A DNA stretch of 64,000 nt from Polytrichum commune (taxonomy: Eukaryota > Streptophyta > Polytrichopsida > Polytrichales > Polytrichaceae), in assembly GCA_950295325.1 (NCBI GenBank), contig OX485806.1:6884001-6948000 (forward strand), in the 5' to 3' direction. Below are positions 35,471-47,462 of the stretch, one piece after another. The notes beneath the pieces are model-generated. The model saw only the letters and a program-made list of their open reading frames with translations, was not told where the DNA came from and did not search any database. The translations under genes were made by a program, and so were the position numbers. Position 1 is the stretch's first letter; every line of letters begins with the position of its first letter.

Positions 35471-38439
35471 TTTACTAGTATAACTTGGACATTAAACCAC
35501 ATCACCATGGGTAAATGACGAGGTAAAGAGAATCCAACATGGCAAGGGGGCCGGAGTAAATGGAATCCTACGTGTATAATTGTCCCAGATGACAAAGAAA
35601 TTGACAGAACTCTGTTAATTGTATGACCGAATCAAGGTGCCCTATATGACACCCAAATTAACAGAATTTCGTCACATTTTTGTCAAATAGGTCATATAAA
35701 CTCTTGTAGTGCTTGCATTCATCTTGGTGTACATGATCACCCTGTGGCCAATGACACATACCGTGAATCATTGGACATGACATACCAATGCGTTGCAAAT
35801 GAAGTATTGAAAACACCCACAGCAAAAAATTCAGCCATAGTTATGGCGGCGAGCAAACAATTCTTGGCCGATTATCTTCTCAAATCTCCCGCAAATATCG
35901 AAGGCCATCACTTGGTTGGTTCATCCCTAGAGGTCGTCATGGACAAATTCAGCACTCTTGCGTCTCCAAATTGTCGTAACTTTGTATCTGGATCAAAGCG
36001 TTTTTTGCGTAGTGGAATGGGAATTATGGATAGTATTATGGCGTTCAAAGACCACTTTGCTTTCAAATTCGTCCATGGTAGTCGGTTCCCAGGGCAGTCA
36101 AAGGACAAAGTGTTTGTTTTTAAGATGTATGTAGACCTTCTAGATAGTGGTGTGGAGCTTGTGAAGAGGATGCAAGTCGGTGGGGATATGGAGAATTCAT
36201 GGATTATGTTTGACCATGTCAAACGTTTGAAGGACTGGACGACCATGGCTTGCCTTGTGTACGACAATCGATACTGTAAAGTGTTGACTATTGCGTGTTG
36301 TGACATGCAATCTGAAGATGGTGCAGTACAAATTCTCTTTTGGGAAAATTTGAATGCTGTCATGGCAGAAAATGGTGTACCAAACGTAAACTTCAAAGGA
36401 TTTATGACTGATAGTGCTCAAGCTAATTGGAATGCGGTGAGGGTGATTTACGGGGATGGTGATCCAAGTCTACCCATGGTTGCACGTGAGCGTACATGTC
36501 TTTTCCATTGGACCGCAAGCTTGGATAAGGTGACCCAAAAGTATATCAAACCATCCTTGCAATTTCAATACAAACAAATATGTAAGAATTACAAAGACGC
36601 GAAAACAATGGACGATGCTGAGACCAAGTACCATGTGATTCGTTCTTGGTGGTTGTCATCTGGAGTTGCCTCCGAAGAAGGCATCCTTGGCCTTTCAGAG
36701 TGATTGGGATTTTGGCACTTTCGTTACAGACAATGGAGTGGCCATATGCTACTTGTAAGTACATATCAAATTTCATTATTCAATGTAATATATCTTATGT
36801 TTTTCTTATGTTTGTCTTTCTGTGTTGTTCATAGGATATGACAATAGAATAGCGTGCGGGAATGCCAACATGCAACCTTGCAGAGACTGTACACAACAAA
36901 TGGCTCCAACAGTCCGGCAACAAGATGACTTGTTTATATGAAGCTACATTGGACGACATGATCCGTGCCTTCATGCAAATTACAAATTACCGGACATGGT
37001 TGAAAGGGGGGTATGATGGTAAAGGTCCTGATTCGGCCTCCTTAAAATTCAAAGCAGCTACCAGGTGTGGAGATCCAAAAATGTTGGCTGATGCCATGAA
37101 GTCTTACCCAGGGGCAGAAGACGTCAACACTAGAGATTGTGCATTGGAAGGATCAGAGCTCTTTGGTTCCACCAAACGCAAACTCAACCTACCACCGGGT
37201 GCTGATTGTGACTCTCATCGACCCGACAAAGTGAACTATTTCATTCTTCGTCCCAACACCCGAGCAACTCGTCAACGCATAGAGGAATCGTTGAGTTCTG
37301 CAATTCATGGTGTGGCTCATACTACATCCGTGTTAGAGACTGATTGTCTTGCTTCCAACTGGCACATTGCAAGATTACCACCCAACTCAGCCAAACGATG
37401 TTGGGCACTGCAGGCCATTACAGGGACTATGTGCAATGCTAAAATCGGGACTGGGAAACATGGCACACCTGCCCCAACATACAAAGGGCTCAGGAAGGAA
37501 TTTCGATCTCCCAATAATGTGGAATATGAATTTTGGTTTTGCCTTGACGACATCAAGCGTTGTGTGAGTGGCAATAAGAAGAAATATGTGTTGGACTGGC
37601 CTATAGTACCCAACACGTGGCCGGTGAAGATAGGTACCAATCTATCGAGAGAGGATGTTTTGGCACTTGAAGATGCTGGATTTCAACTACAGCAGAGGGA
37701 GGCATTGTCCCCTCGTCGTAGGCTTTCAACAATTGCAACTCTCCCCATCCCTCGCTCGCATTTTTCTATGCCACCAAACCCGGATGCCCACCCTACATTC
37801 AGGTTTGGGAAGACAGTGCGTCGTAATCCAACAACACCGCTACCGGATCACAAAAACAAATGGAAGAGTGTCGGACTCATGGAGGATTACTATGTGGTTG
37901 GGATCACTGCCATTCCATATCCGGGCTTTGGAGTGATAATCAACATTGTCTCCAAGCAAGATATCACATACCATGTCACAATTGGCGACATCCTGCATTG
38001 CACATGCCCGGATTTCACGAAAATGTCCTCTTATGCATTGGGAAAGAAAGGAAAATGGGTGTATTGTAAACATCTTTATTATGTGTTTAGATTTTTGTGC
38101 AAGGTGAATTACGAGAGTGACAAGTTCATTCATGCACCTACATATACCTATAACGAGGTCATGCGACTACTTGAACTTGCTGGTATTGTAGAGTGTGAGT
38201 AGTATTGCAAATGGTCTATTAAGTACCATATATTTGAATGTCAAAAAATGACATGTTTTGGTTTGGATTGTTATAATAAAAATTAGCAATGGACTGGAAG
38301 TATTTCCAATGATCCACGGTAATACGATTCCTTCTTGCTTCATTTGAACTCTTTACATTTGAAAATCTTCAATTCATGTAGTACTATATTTAGTTCATGT
38401 ACCCTAAACCCGTGCACCTTTACTATTTTTGAATTCATT

Positions 38440-38544
38440 ACTCATATATTACCGCTCACTGCTCATGTCGTATTGCTCGCTGCTCATGTCTTACTGCTCA
38501 CCGCTCACTGCTCATTGCTCATCGCTTATAAGATAGCTTCCCTC
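38440..38544 (-). repeat. Right terminal inverted repeat of the MULE
   Basis: Read inward on the minus strand: GAGGGAAGCTATCTTATAAG, then GCGATGAGCAATGAGCAGTG and further GAGC(R)(R)T heptamers. The array is longer than on the left. Confidence 0.88.
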
Positions 38545-39179
38545 CATTCACCATATCCAAATTTGGGTAGAATATCTTCAAAGGGCGCAAGTATTCTTTG
38601 TCATTAGTAACCAATTGGAGTACTAGTGATTTCATTGGAATCCAATATTCTTAGATTTGACTTGAAATTTTTGTTTTGGTTGTACTTTAAACTTCCTTAT
38701 CATAATTGGACTTGGACTTGTTTTGAAAAAAATATGGCTATTAAAGAAATGATACACTTCACATGAAAAGGGTTAGCCTTAATGAACCATTTAATCTTTT
38801 GATATTCTTATATTTATTTACTTAAAGAGAAGTGTTTTTGTGATATAGTTTTGACTAAGGTGATTTGCATAGGTAAATAAGCAATACATTTGCAAAGGCA
38901 ACCCAATTCCACATATTAGACCTAATTACACACATTATTGTAACAGTTAGACCCAAGAAATATTGTACTTAGGTTTAATCTTGTCCCATGCAGCTCGGGC
39001 AATTTGGGCAGCTTATAAATACATTTAGCTGCCCAAGGTTTGAAGGATTTTTATCCTTAACCTGCTCATGAAAAAAAAACTTGATCATGAGGACCTGCTA
39101 TTACCCAAACATGAACCTGCCCATGAAATAGAATTACCCAAACATGAACATGCCCATGAAACAACATTCCTCCCGCAGT

Positions 39180-40375
39180 AGTTAGGCTTCTAGAGTCAAT
39201 AGCAGGTGAAAAAGCTTGAGCTCCAACCGCGAATATGCTTCTAGGGTCAATAAGAGCGGCACTTCTTGGACTTTGGTCACAATACTTTTGAGAATTTTAT
39301 GTGCTTTTATATTGCACCACACAATCCATAATTGATGTGGGTCAGGCACAGAGAGGTCACTCCCTCTTTAATTAATGCATACACGTGCGCTCAAGACTTA
39401 TTTATCAGGGGGCTATTTACCTTGCAGAAAAGATTATAAGGTATAGTATTTTTCAAAATAAAGGTAAATGCTTGTATTTTAATACACCCTATCAATCATT
39501 ATAATTTTCTAGTGGAATCATTTGAATATACCCTATTTTATTAATACTGCATTTTTTTCGTATATTGCAAATAACAATTTTTTTGATTGTACCCCAATTT
39601 TTTTTTCTCGGGGTCCGATTGTTGTCCATTTTTTTCTCAAAACACAGTTTATTTTGTACACCCCACTTTTTTTATGGTTTTGTAAGCAACATTTTTTTTC
39701 ATGAAGGAAATTTCTCTTCTTACAACCATGAATTGTGAAGTTCAGCCACAATGCTAAACTCACATGAACTAAATCAAAACAATAAACCTAAGGCAAAGGC
39801 ATGCAACTGAAGCATTGTCTTAGACTGTGAATTAAAGTCAAACGCCGAAATTTTCCCTCCTCGCACGTGGGTAGAGACCATTAACTCCACATTGGAATCG
39901 TTGGTTCAGTAACGTTCAAGCAAGCCAGCGTGCGAAGTCGTCCATCCAAGCATTTTCAACAAAAAATTGCCTTTTTACATCCACTAGCACAGACCCTACC
40001 CTAGACCCGCTACCCCTAGGAATTGTTTTCACGCTATTATACATGTACTGACTAGATAAAAATAAGCCATTATATGTGATGATATTTTTCATGTAAACAT
40101 GTTTCATTATTTTAAAACCCCCTATATTATATGTATGTGTTTTGCAAAATTTACCTATAATTAATATATTAGACCTTTTTTTTGTATTGCACGTTGTTTC
40201 TACAATTTTCGCCAGTGACTTCCCCGTGGGGTCAGGGTTATTCTAATTCCACAACCAAATACAAAACTTCTTAAACAACAAAAGCAACACACAAATGTTT
40301 TAATACTATTAAATCCTTCTTATTAGGACATCTTCACCAATCCCCTCCAACCAACTCTTCCATATGGTTGGTGGA
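39180..40375 (+). repeat. Duplicated block, right copy
   Basis: Matches 24,376-25,135 in order and orientation, with about 430 bp of extra or diverged sequence between the two conserved segments. Confidence 0.75.
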
Positions 40376-40501
40376 GCCGAGGTAGACCCCCCCCCCCAAA
40401 AAAAATCAAAGTTGTTTATTATATTTTGGATTTCTTATACTTAGATAATTAGAAAATGAAATGGTTCTTTTTAGGATTCTTATATTTAAAAAATATGTAT
40501 T

Positions 40502-41261
40502 GGGGCCATTCACAGTTGGGGTACTACTTTTGGGACAAAGGACTTAAGGACTTTGTCGCATTGATCTTGGTTTTTATCATGATTTACTATTATTTGATCA
40601 ATAAATTTTACATAAATAAGTAGATAGTTCAAAAGCTTTATCAAGAAAGTTTTTTATTATTATTTAATAATCACCCTAAACCCTAAACCCTAAACCCTAG
40701 GCCACATCAGTGGCATTTTTTTGCTATTTAGGTGTGCATCGGTGGTCAATTATTTCTTGTTATGTATCTTGGTACCTTAGTAAAAGTGTCATGTGTCCAT
40801 TCATATAAAATTTTTTGTCCAATTCTAATACTAGACGTTCCTTTTACGTGTGGCCGTGAGTATATGTATATTTGGACATGTTTGGTGCCACATGTAAAGT
40901 TGGGCAATTGCTATTCAATACATATTTGGTTCTATTGGTACACACTTGAACGATGAGTGTGAGGAAAAAATTTGGGATCGTTTCGATTGATTCTTGTTGT
41001 CCTTTTCAATCCTTGATCCTAAGGTGAACAATTAAGACAACACTCCTGAATGTCCTTTAAGGAATCAAAAGGATATCTTAGATGACCCTATTCCTTCTAA
41101 ATTAACTTTGTCAGTGTACTCGATATGGAGTATAAAATGTAGGTATGATCCAAAATATGCTTCACAATACAAATCTAAGCATACCAAGCATGTGAAGTTA
41201 TCCAAAAAAGTCCGTTTTCCGTTAGACGGCCAAAAGTAGTACCCCAACCGTGAATGGCCCC
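40502..41261. mobile_element. 760-bp non-autonomous TIR element
   Basis: The ends GGGGCCATTCACAGTTGGGG and (inverted) GGGGCCATTCACGGTTGGGG continue together through TACTACTTTTGG, giving TIRs of about 32 bp with one mismatch. The 4-bp repeat TATT flanks it on both sides (40,498-40,501 and 41,262-41,265). No transposase. A CCCTAAA run (40,672-40,700) lies inside. Superfamily not assigned. Confidence 0.82.
40672..40700. repeat. Telomere-like CCCTAAA run inside the TIR element
   Basis: About three and a half CCCTAAA heptamers in tandem. Confidence 0.85.
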
Positions 41262-41977
41262 TATTATAAAATCATTAATAACCAAACCCTACAAAAAAAT
41301 TGTGTTTTGAATATGAGGTTGTATTTTATGATTTCTACATTTTTGGTTTTTTGAATACTATACATACAATATTTTGCAACATTACACACTAGAATATTCT
41401 CACAGTGCCCACACTCCAATTGTCTTCACGTAGTAAAAAATAAAGGATAATTGGAGTAAATTAGCTAGTTTGTCTTACGCATATAGCTATTGTAACACTA
41501 AATCACTATATTCGTTAATTTGAGACTTTCTCTTGTCTCAAATTAATATATGAACCACAACAACATGGTCTAATGTTTGGGTCGTCCTGCCTAAACCATC
41601 TTGATATGAGTTCTTAATTGGGTTCTTGATATGAACACCTGCTTCAAAGTATTTGCATCTTACAACATTCTCCAATATCTGTGTGATTTTATCCATGTTC
41701 TTATATTTGTAACTGTCTCAAAATGCCAAAAATTTCCCAAATTAACGAATATAATGATACTATTGTGGGCCTTTACCTATATGGGCATTGAAGTCATGCT
41801 TGTCCTAAGTGAGCCAATATTATATTTATCTATCTATCTTGGTATTGGAACAACCATCTAAAGAATTGAATTGTTGTCATTCATAAATGAGGAAGATTGC
41901 TTATGAGTAATTTGTGATCAACATTGGTACATTCTGAAAATCTTCATTCAAAGCATAGATCCATGATTTATAATTAT

Positions 41978-42244
41978 TGAAACACAATAGAACTAGAGAT
42001 CATATTGCAAAAGCAAATATACATACACAAAGGTATATGACCAATCCTTGGATTGAGATGATCACCTTCACTCCTTGCCTTGCTTTTTATTACACTCTTC
42101 CACCTTGGTTCATAGAATGTATATGGAATATTCCAACTCCTACTTCCCACAAAGCATATGGGTTTATTGAAATTTTATTCATTTGTATAAATCTAACCTT
42201 TATAATTCAATAACTACAAGCAACCTGATGCTTTAACCTCAACA
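41978..42244 (-). repeat. 3' LTR of the Copia element
   Basis: Shares ACTAGAGATCATATT, ACACAAAGGTATATGA, CCTTGCCTTGCTTTTTATT and CCACCTTGGTTCATA with the other LTR. Confidence 0.85.
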
Positions 42245-42463
42245 CTTCCACTTTGCGAGTAGTCAAAGGCTTATAATCTGATTGCCCTAGTTAGTCCTTG
42301 ATGCTTATTCTTTGCAAGTGTTTTGTAAGCATGTCCGCTATCATGACTTTGGTTGGATAATATTTCAAGTATATTTCTCCCTCTTCTAATATTTCTCAAA
42401 TAAAATGATGTTGTACATTGATTTGTTTGGTGCGCGAATGGTATGTGTGATTCATTGGAAACA

Positions 42464-45400
42464 CTATACATCCTTGATTGTCATACATGATGGATGTTGT
42501 TCATTCTTGCACGAACCCCATATTCGCCAAAAGTTATCTAAGCCGACTGGCCTCCTTCGTGCAATGGCTAGTGGCCATGTACTCTGCCTCTGTTGTAGAT
42601 CATGCAATGGTTGGTTGTTTCTTGCATTTCCACAAAACACCTCCAACGCCCACAAAGAACGCGTACCCCGTGGTGGATCTATGGTTGTTTACGTCTCCCC
42701 TCCAATCAACATTACAAAATCCTTCAAGGCAATAAACTTGCCTCCGAGACATAATATAAAGTCCAATGTACCCTTTAAATACCTCATGATGCATTTTACA
42801 CCCTCCAATTTGGTAGACCAACCCTAGATTTAAATTGAATTACCGTACTTATTGCAAATGCAAGATCAGCCGTCGTGACCACTATTGCATACATGCGTGA
42901 TCCTATTGTCATCTTGTATGGAATGCCTTCTAGTATTCCTTGCACATTCCCAAATTCCTCATCTGAAAGTCTTAACAACTTGAAGTTCACATTGGATGGA
43001 ATTCTGACCAATTTGCATTTTTCCATGCTTAAGGACCTCCTAAATATATCTCCTTTGGCTCATGATATTGGTACGGGCTTTCTTATTTCTCTCAAATTTC
43101 ACTCCAAAACAATAGTGCAACTCTCCAAGATCATTCATTTCAAATTCCTTCTCAAGCTTTGACTTGAGCCACTTCAACTTAGCAATATCACTTGCCAAAA
43201 TGATAGAGTCATCGACATAAAGGGTTACAATCAACAATAATTCACATGTTTGTTTGATGTACAATGAATGGTCCATTTGGCTCCCGGAAATCCCCTCGTT
43301 GATAAATAACAAGCTGATTCGGAGGTACCATATACTACTCAATAATTCCTTGAGACTATATAATGTTTTTTTGAGTTTCCAGACAAAACGTTCTTTTTGC
43401 TTTTGTACAAATCCCTCAGATTGATCCATGTAGATCTCCACCTTCAAATTTTCATTAAAAAATACATCCTTTATATCTTTTTGGTGGATCTCTCAATTTT
43501 ATGGCGGCTCTAATTACAAGTATGTATTTAATGGTGATGAACTTGGTAATGGGGACAAATGTCTAAGTGAGGTTTACTCCGACAACTTGAAAATATCATT
43601 TTGCTACCAACCTTGCCTTTTGTCTAACAATTTGGTCTAATGCATCCCTCTTTGGTTCAGAACACTCATTCTCATCCTACACTCTTGTGATCCTTCACAA
43701 GAATAATTAATTCTCATATTTAATTGGCCATGAGCGAACTGTATTCTCTTTGAATTATGGCCTCCCACTTGCTTGCATTTTTGGATTTCATGGCTCCACA
43801 TAATTTCAAATAAACATCAAAAGATGCCACATTGGCCGTTCTACATCATGTTGAGGCAAAATGTGATTTTTCCACCACTCTTCATGCGGTCAACACTCTC
43901 TTGTGGGATATCTTCGCTCTTTGGCGAGTCTCTCCACGTCAACATCATTTCTTGCAGATCTTAACTTTGTCTCTTGATTTGCAATGTGGTAGTTCCTCAC
44001 TTGCTCTTTACGCTCCTCAAAAACTTTACCAAGATCAACTAAAGGTAATTTGGAAGATTTTCCTCCGCATTCACCATTGGGGTTTTATTTTTCCACTTGG
44101 ACGCAACTTCAAATCGTTCCCAACACGTGTATTATCCTCCATGAACATAACATCTCAACTTTTGATGATCTTTTTGGTTTGCACATACATAAGCTTATAC
44201 GCTTCAGTACCTTCACAATATTCGAGAGACAAAGATTTGATATTTTTTATATCAAACTTACTCCTCTTTCTATTGGACACCATCACATATGCAATGCATC
44301 CAAACACATGCATGTATGTTACCCAAGGCTTTCTCACGTTCTTTCAGGTGTAATCAAGGGCAAAGATCTTGTAAGACATAAATTGTATGTGTAAACTGTA
44401 TTCGCCATCGATCCCACCAAAATTGACTTGTTGAGCTTTTGACCATGAAACATACTCGTCACCATCTCCATGATGGTGCACTTTGCATGCTCCACCACTC
44501 CATTTTATTAAGGCCTATACATGGCGGATGTTTGCTTCTCAATGCCATGTTCATTTAAAGAAAAATTAACTTCTTTTAAATGAACTTCTCATTATTTTCC
44601 GAGTGAAACACCTTGATCTTATACTCCGGTTGCGTTTCCGCAAGGGCCTTAAACTCTTTGGACATCTCCAAGAGATCTCTTTAACATGTACACCTATACA
44701 TTTAAAAAAAAATTTGTCAATGAAGTTGATAAAACATCTTACATCGCTTATGGATGTGATTCTCAAGGGGCCACACATGTCCGAATACACAAGCTCTAAA
44801 GGCTTAGTTGGTCGCCTCCTCCGTCATTAGGAAACGCTGCCCAATGTTGTTTACCCTCAATGCACGCTTCACAAACCAACTAAGATGTTGGATATTTTTT
44901 ATTGCCAAGGTGAAGGTTCACACCACTTATCATGTTTTGAAGTACATAAACACTCTTCGTATTCAAATGCCTATATTAGTGATGCCAAAATTCAAGTGCA
45001 TGGTCTTTATTTAATGTTTGCATGAAGTTGGTTGGAACTGCTCCATGCACCTTAGTGAAATTCATTTGATACAAGTTGTCTTTATATAGGGCTATTGCAA
45101 TAAGTTTACCATCGCTATTTTTTACAATGCACTCGTTTAGGTTAAATTGCATCTTCAAACCGCTTGACAAAAAATTTATTTGCAATTTAGGCATATGGAG
45201 GACATCATTGATACAAAGTCACTTGATTTTACCTCTCACTACTACTTTAACAACAATGGATCCCATTCTAATTGTTTTCACGACGCTGTCATTATCCAAA
45301 TAGATATTGCGTAAAGCAATTATCTTGTATGTCTCAAATGTCACCCTATAGGTAGTCATATACTTCATTGCTCCCAATTTTATAATATACTTATACATGA

Positions 45401-46010
45401 CTTTGAAATGTGTTTCATATTACCTTGCAAATGCGTAATCATCACTATCATTCGCATTGTTTGTATTATTTCTACCCTTATTTTTTGCCTTGTAACAAAA
45501 CTATATAATATGACCTGGTTTGCTGCAATAATGACATGCTTTGATGTCTTTGCATGAAGATGGATTACTTCATTTATCTTGATGCAACACCATTGCGACA
45601 TTATCACCTTGGGGTTCTTTCTTCTTCCTCTTCAACATCTCGTGTATCAAACTTGCCATTACATAATTTATAAGCAACTCTTTCATCTGCATGGTCTCCA
45701 AAGCGGTGATCAAATATTTGTACGAGGGTGGCAAACTCTTGAGCAAACTCATGATAATATCTTTATTTTTCACGAGTACCTTCAAGCGAACGAAATAATT
45801 CACAAGTACCTTGATCTTGTTGATACAATCCAACAAATCATTACCTTCATGCATCTTATACATGAAGAACTTGCAACGAACGAATAAAATGTTGGACAAA
45901 CTCCTCATCTCGTGGATGTTGCAAAGGGTATTCCATGCCTTCACTAGTCCTTTGCAACTCTTAATGTGTGCAAGTTGATTGTTAGCCAAGTTGAGAGCAA
46001 TGATGGACAT
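42464..46010 (-). pseudogene. Copia polyprotein remains
   Basis: Recognisable fragments from right to left: a gag (UBN2-like) segment at 45,570-46,010; a CCHC zinc knuckle near 45,470-45,545 in a shifted frame; an integrase fragment with the D-x-CGP block near 44,790; a reverse transcriptase fragment at 43,040-43,447 with the YVDD catalytic motif; and an RNase H segment at 42,600-42,821 whose conserved acidic-W-x-GD pattern is mutated. They lie in different frames separated by stops. Confidence 0.85.
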
Positions 46011-46249
46011 TCCTTTCTTGGTACATTATTCATATTTTTTCTTCATTTTAGGATCAACATTGGATGGTACAATTTCTTCATATTCATCCAGAATCCACCA
46101 AAAATCCATATTAATCCAACCCTATGTCTAATTTGAACTTCCAAAGGTTGAAATTCTCTATTTTGAACTTATCAATGAATCTAGCACCGGGGCCCTCAAA
46201 TGATGTCATTTTACGCTAAAAAACTTTGTAATCATTCAAATCGGCTCTT

Positions 46250-47000
46250 TGTGAGCAACTATATGCACTCAATGACTTCACAAACCTTAATCAATTCAAT
46301 CAGACCCTTTTGCTATTAAATGTATCTTTTGGCCTTCAATCCACTCAAATCAAATCCTCTTGAACTCAAATGAACTCTCTTACTCTCAAATGTGCTTGTA
46401 CACCTTCAAACCATTCAAGTCAGACATTCTTTAACTCTAATATACATTTGCACTATCAAATCATTCAAATCAAGCCTTTCACAACTCAAATGTGTTTTTG
46501 TACCCTCAAATCATTCAAATCATAATCTTTGCAATTCAAATATACCTTTCCAACTTCAAACCACTCAAATTAGGCCCTTTTCAACATAAATGTGTTTTTA
46601 CACCCTCAAATCATTCAAATTAAGCCCTCCTCAACTTAAATCTGCCTTCCAACCTTAAACCACTCAAATTAGATATTTTTCAACTTAAATTTTTTTTTGC
46701 ACCCTCGAATCATGTCCTCTTCAACTCAAATGTCCTTAATATCCTCAAATGTGCATAATTGCACTCAACAACTTCAAATCAGGTCCTTTTAAATTTAAAT
46801 GACCTTAATACCCTCAAACATGTACAATTTGCATTTGTCAACCTCAAATCAAGTCCTCTTCAACTCAAATGACCTTTAATACACTCAAATATGTGCAATG
46901 CACTCAACCAATTCAAATTACCACTCAATTGCATCAAATATACATTCAAGCATTACAAACATTCAAATCAACACTTACAACCTCCAAATATACACCTACA
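46250..47000. repeat. Degenerate tandem repeat in the Copia 5' region
   Basis: Units of roughly 55-65 bp built on 'CTCAAATCATTCAAAT' and 'AACTCAAATGTG' recur more than ten times upstream of gag. Confidence 0.75.
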
Positions 47001-47194
47001 ATGCTCGAATCTCTAAATCTCCAAAACTCTAAACCTTGAATACCAATTGATCCTCCAAACATGCACCAATGCACCTCCAACACAAAGCACCCCAAAAGCT
47101 CCTCTGAGCACTAAAACCTCTCAAGATCCACTCCCTAACCAACTAGCAATAAAATCTCTAACTCTAGAAATTACGTGAGTGGGCCCATAACCTA

Positions 47195-47462
47195 TTAAAG
47201 CACAATAACACTAGAGATCATATTACACAAGCAAATACATATACACAAAGGCATATGAACAATGCTTGGAATGAGATGGTCACTCTCACCCCTTGCCTTG
47301 CTTTTTATTGCACTTTTCCACCTTGGTTCATACAATGGATATGGGATATCTCAATTCCCACTTCCTACAAAGCATATGGATTTATTCAAACCTTAATCAT
47401 TTGCATAACTCTAAACTTTACAACTCAATGACTACGAGCAACCTAATGCTCTAATCTCAACA
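47195..47462 (-). repeat. 5' LTR of the Copia element
   Basis: The partner of the LTR at 41,978. The primer-binding site just inside was not recognised. Confidence 0.83.

Larger units (their letters stand above)
34475..35711. mobile_element. Non-autonomous CACTA (En/Spm) element, 1,237 bp
   Basis: The right end reads CTTGTAGTG, the inverse of CACTACAAG; the left end is AACTACAAG (first base mutated). A shared inner TIR stretch, TTGACAAAAATGTGAC or TGACAAAAATGTGAC, follows on both sides. The 3-bp duplication CTT flanks it (34,472-34,474 and 35,712-35,714), as expected for CACTA. It has no coding capacity. It sits in the transposase coding sequence, and its removal with one CTT leaves the frame in register. 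Confidence 0.9.
33379..38202 (+). pseudogene. MULE transposase with N-terminal zinc finger and SWIM finger, interrupted
   Basis: The frame starts at MATIRAHG (33,379). A zinc-finger-like block (FRRSTCVGHLQCHNDYCNY) precedes a CACTA insertion at 34,475-35,711. Beyond it, starting at the repeated CTT, the same frame continues with the family-typical IHLGVHDHPV. The catalytic core shows SWIMFDHVKRL, then GFMTDSAQANW, as in MULE DDE transposases. The frame ends at a TGA (36,701-36,703) where a Trp codon is expected, since reading on gives plausible sequence to a GTAAGT donor near 36,755. After the intron, AGMPTCNLAETVHNKWLQQ resumes in open frame. The C-terminal SWIM finger is CTCPDF...WVYCKHLYYVF. 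It ends at 38,202 (TAG). It binds the element's ends and cuts DNA in intact relatives; this copy is probably inactive. Confidence 0.85.
26727..38544. mobile_element. Mutator-like (MULE) element, about 11.8 kb, with cargo gene
   Basis: The left end GGGGAGTGCTATCTTATGAG and the inverted right end GAGGGAAGCTATCTTATAAG open terminal inverted repeats of about 70 bp, roughly 80-85% alike by eye. A perfect 10-bp direct repeat, CATTCACCAT, flanks the element (26,717-26,726 and 38,545-38,554), in the range expected for MULE target duplications. Inside, two transcription units diverge from about 32.9-33.3 kb: a ParB/methyltransferase-like cargo gene leftward and a SWIM-finger transposase rightward. Both are broken by stops, frameshifts and a CACTA insertion, so the copy is probably dead unless helped in trans. 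The TIRs and the target duplication are read directly. Confidence 0.9.
38560..41970. other. Intergenic stretch with repeats
   Basis: No gene recognised. It contains the right copy of a duplicated block (39,180-40,375), a 760-bp TIR element (40,502-41,261) and a degenerate copy of the cargo-intron palindrome at 41,574-41,595. Confidence 0.6.
41978..47462 (-). mobile_element. Decayed Ty1/Copia LTR retrotransposon
   Basis: LTR-like direct repeats of about 267 bp lie at 41,978-42,244 and 47,195-47,462 (both end in CTCAACA; about 85% alike by eye). Between them, on the minus strand, are remains in Copia order: gag, zinc knuckle, integrase, reverse transcriptase, RNase H. A purine stretch (AAAGTGGAAG) abuts the left (3') LTR. 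The 5-bp target duplication is not clear (ATTAT versus AATAA). Many stops and shifts make it non-functional. Confidence 0.88.

Noticed and set aside
34387-35710. An intron starting at AAG|GTATGT in the transposase
   Set aside because: The donor looks good, but no acceptor restores phase, whereas the CACTA ends plus the CTT duplication explain the interruption and the frame exactly.
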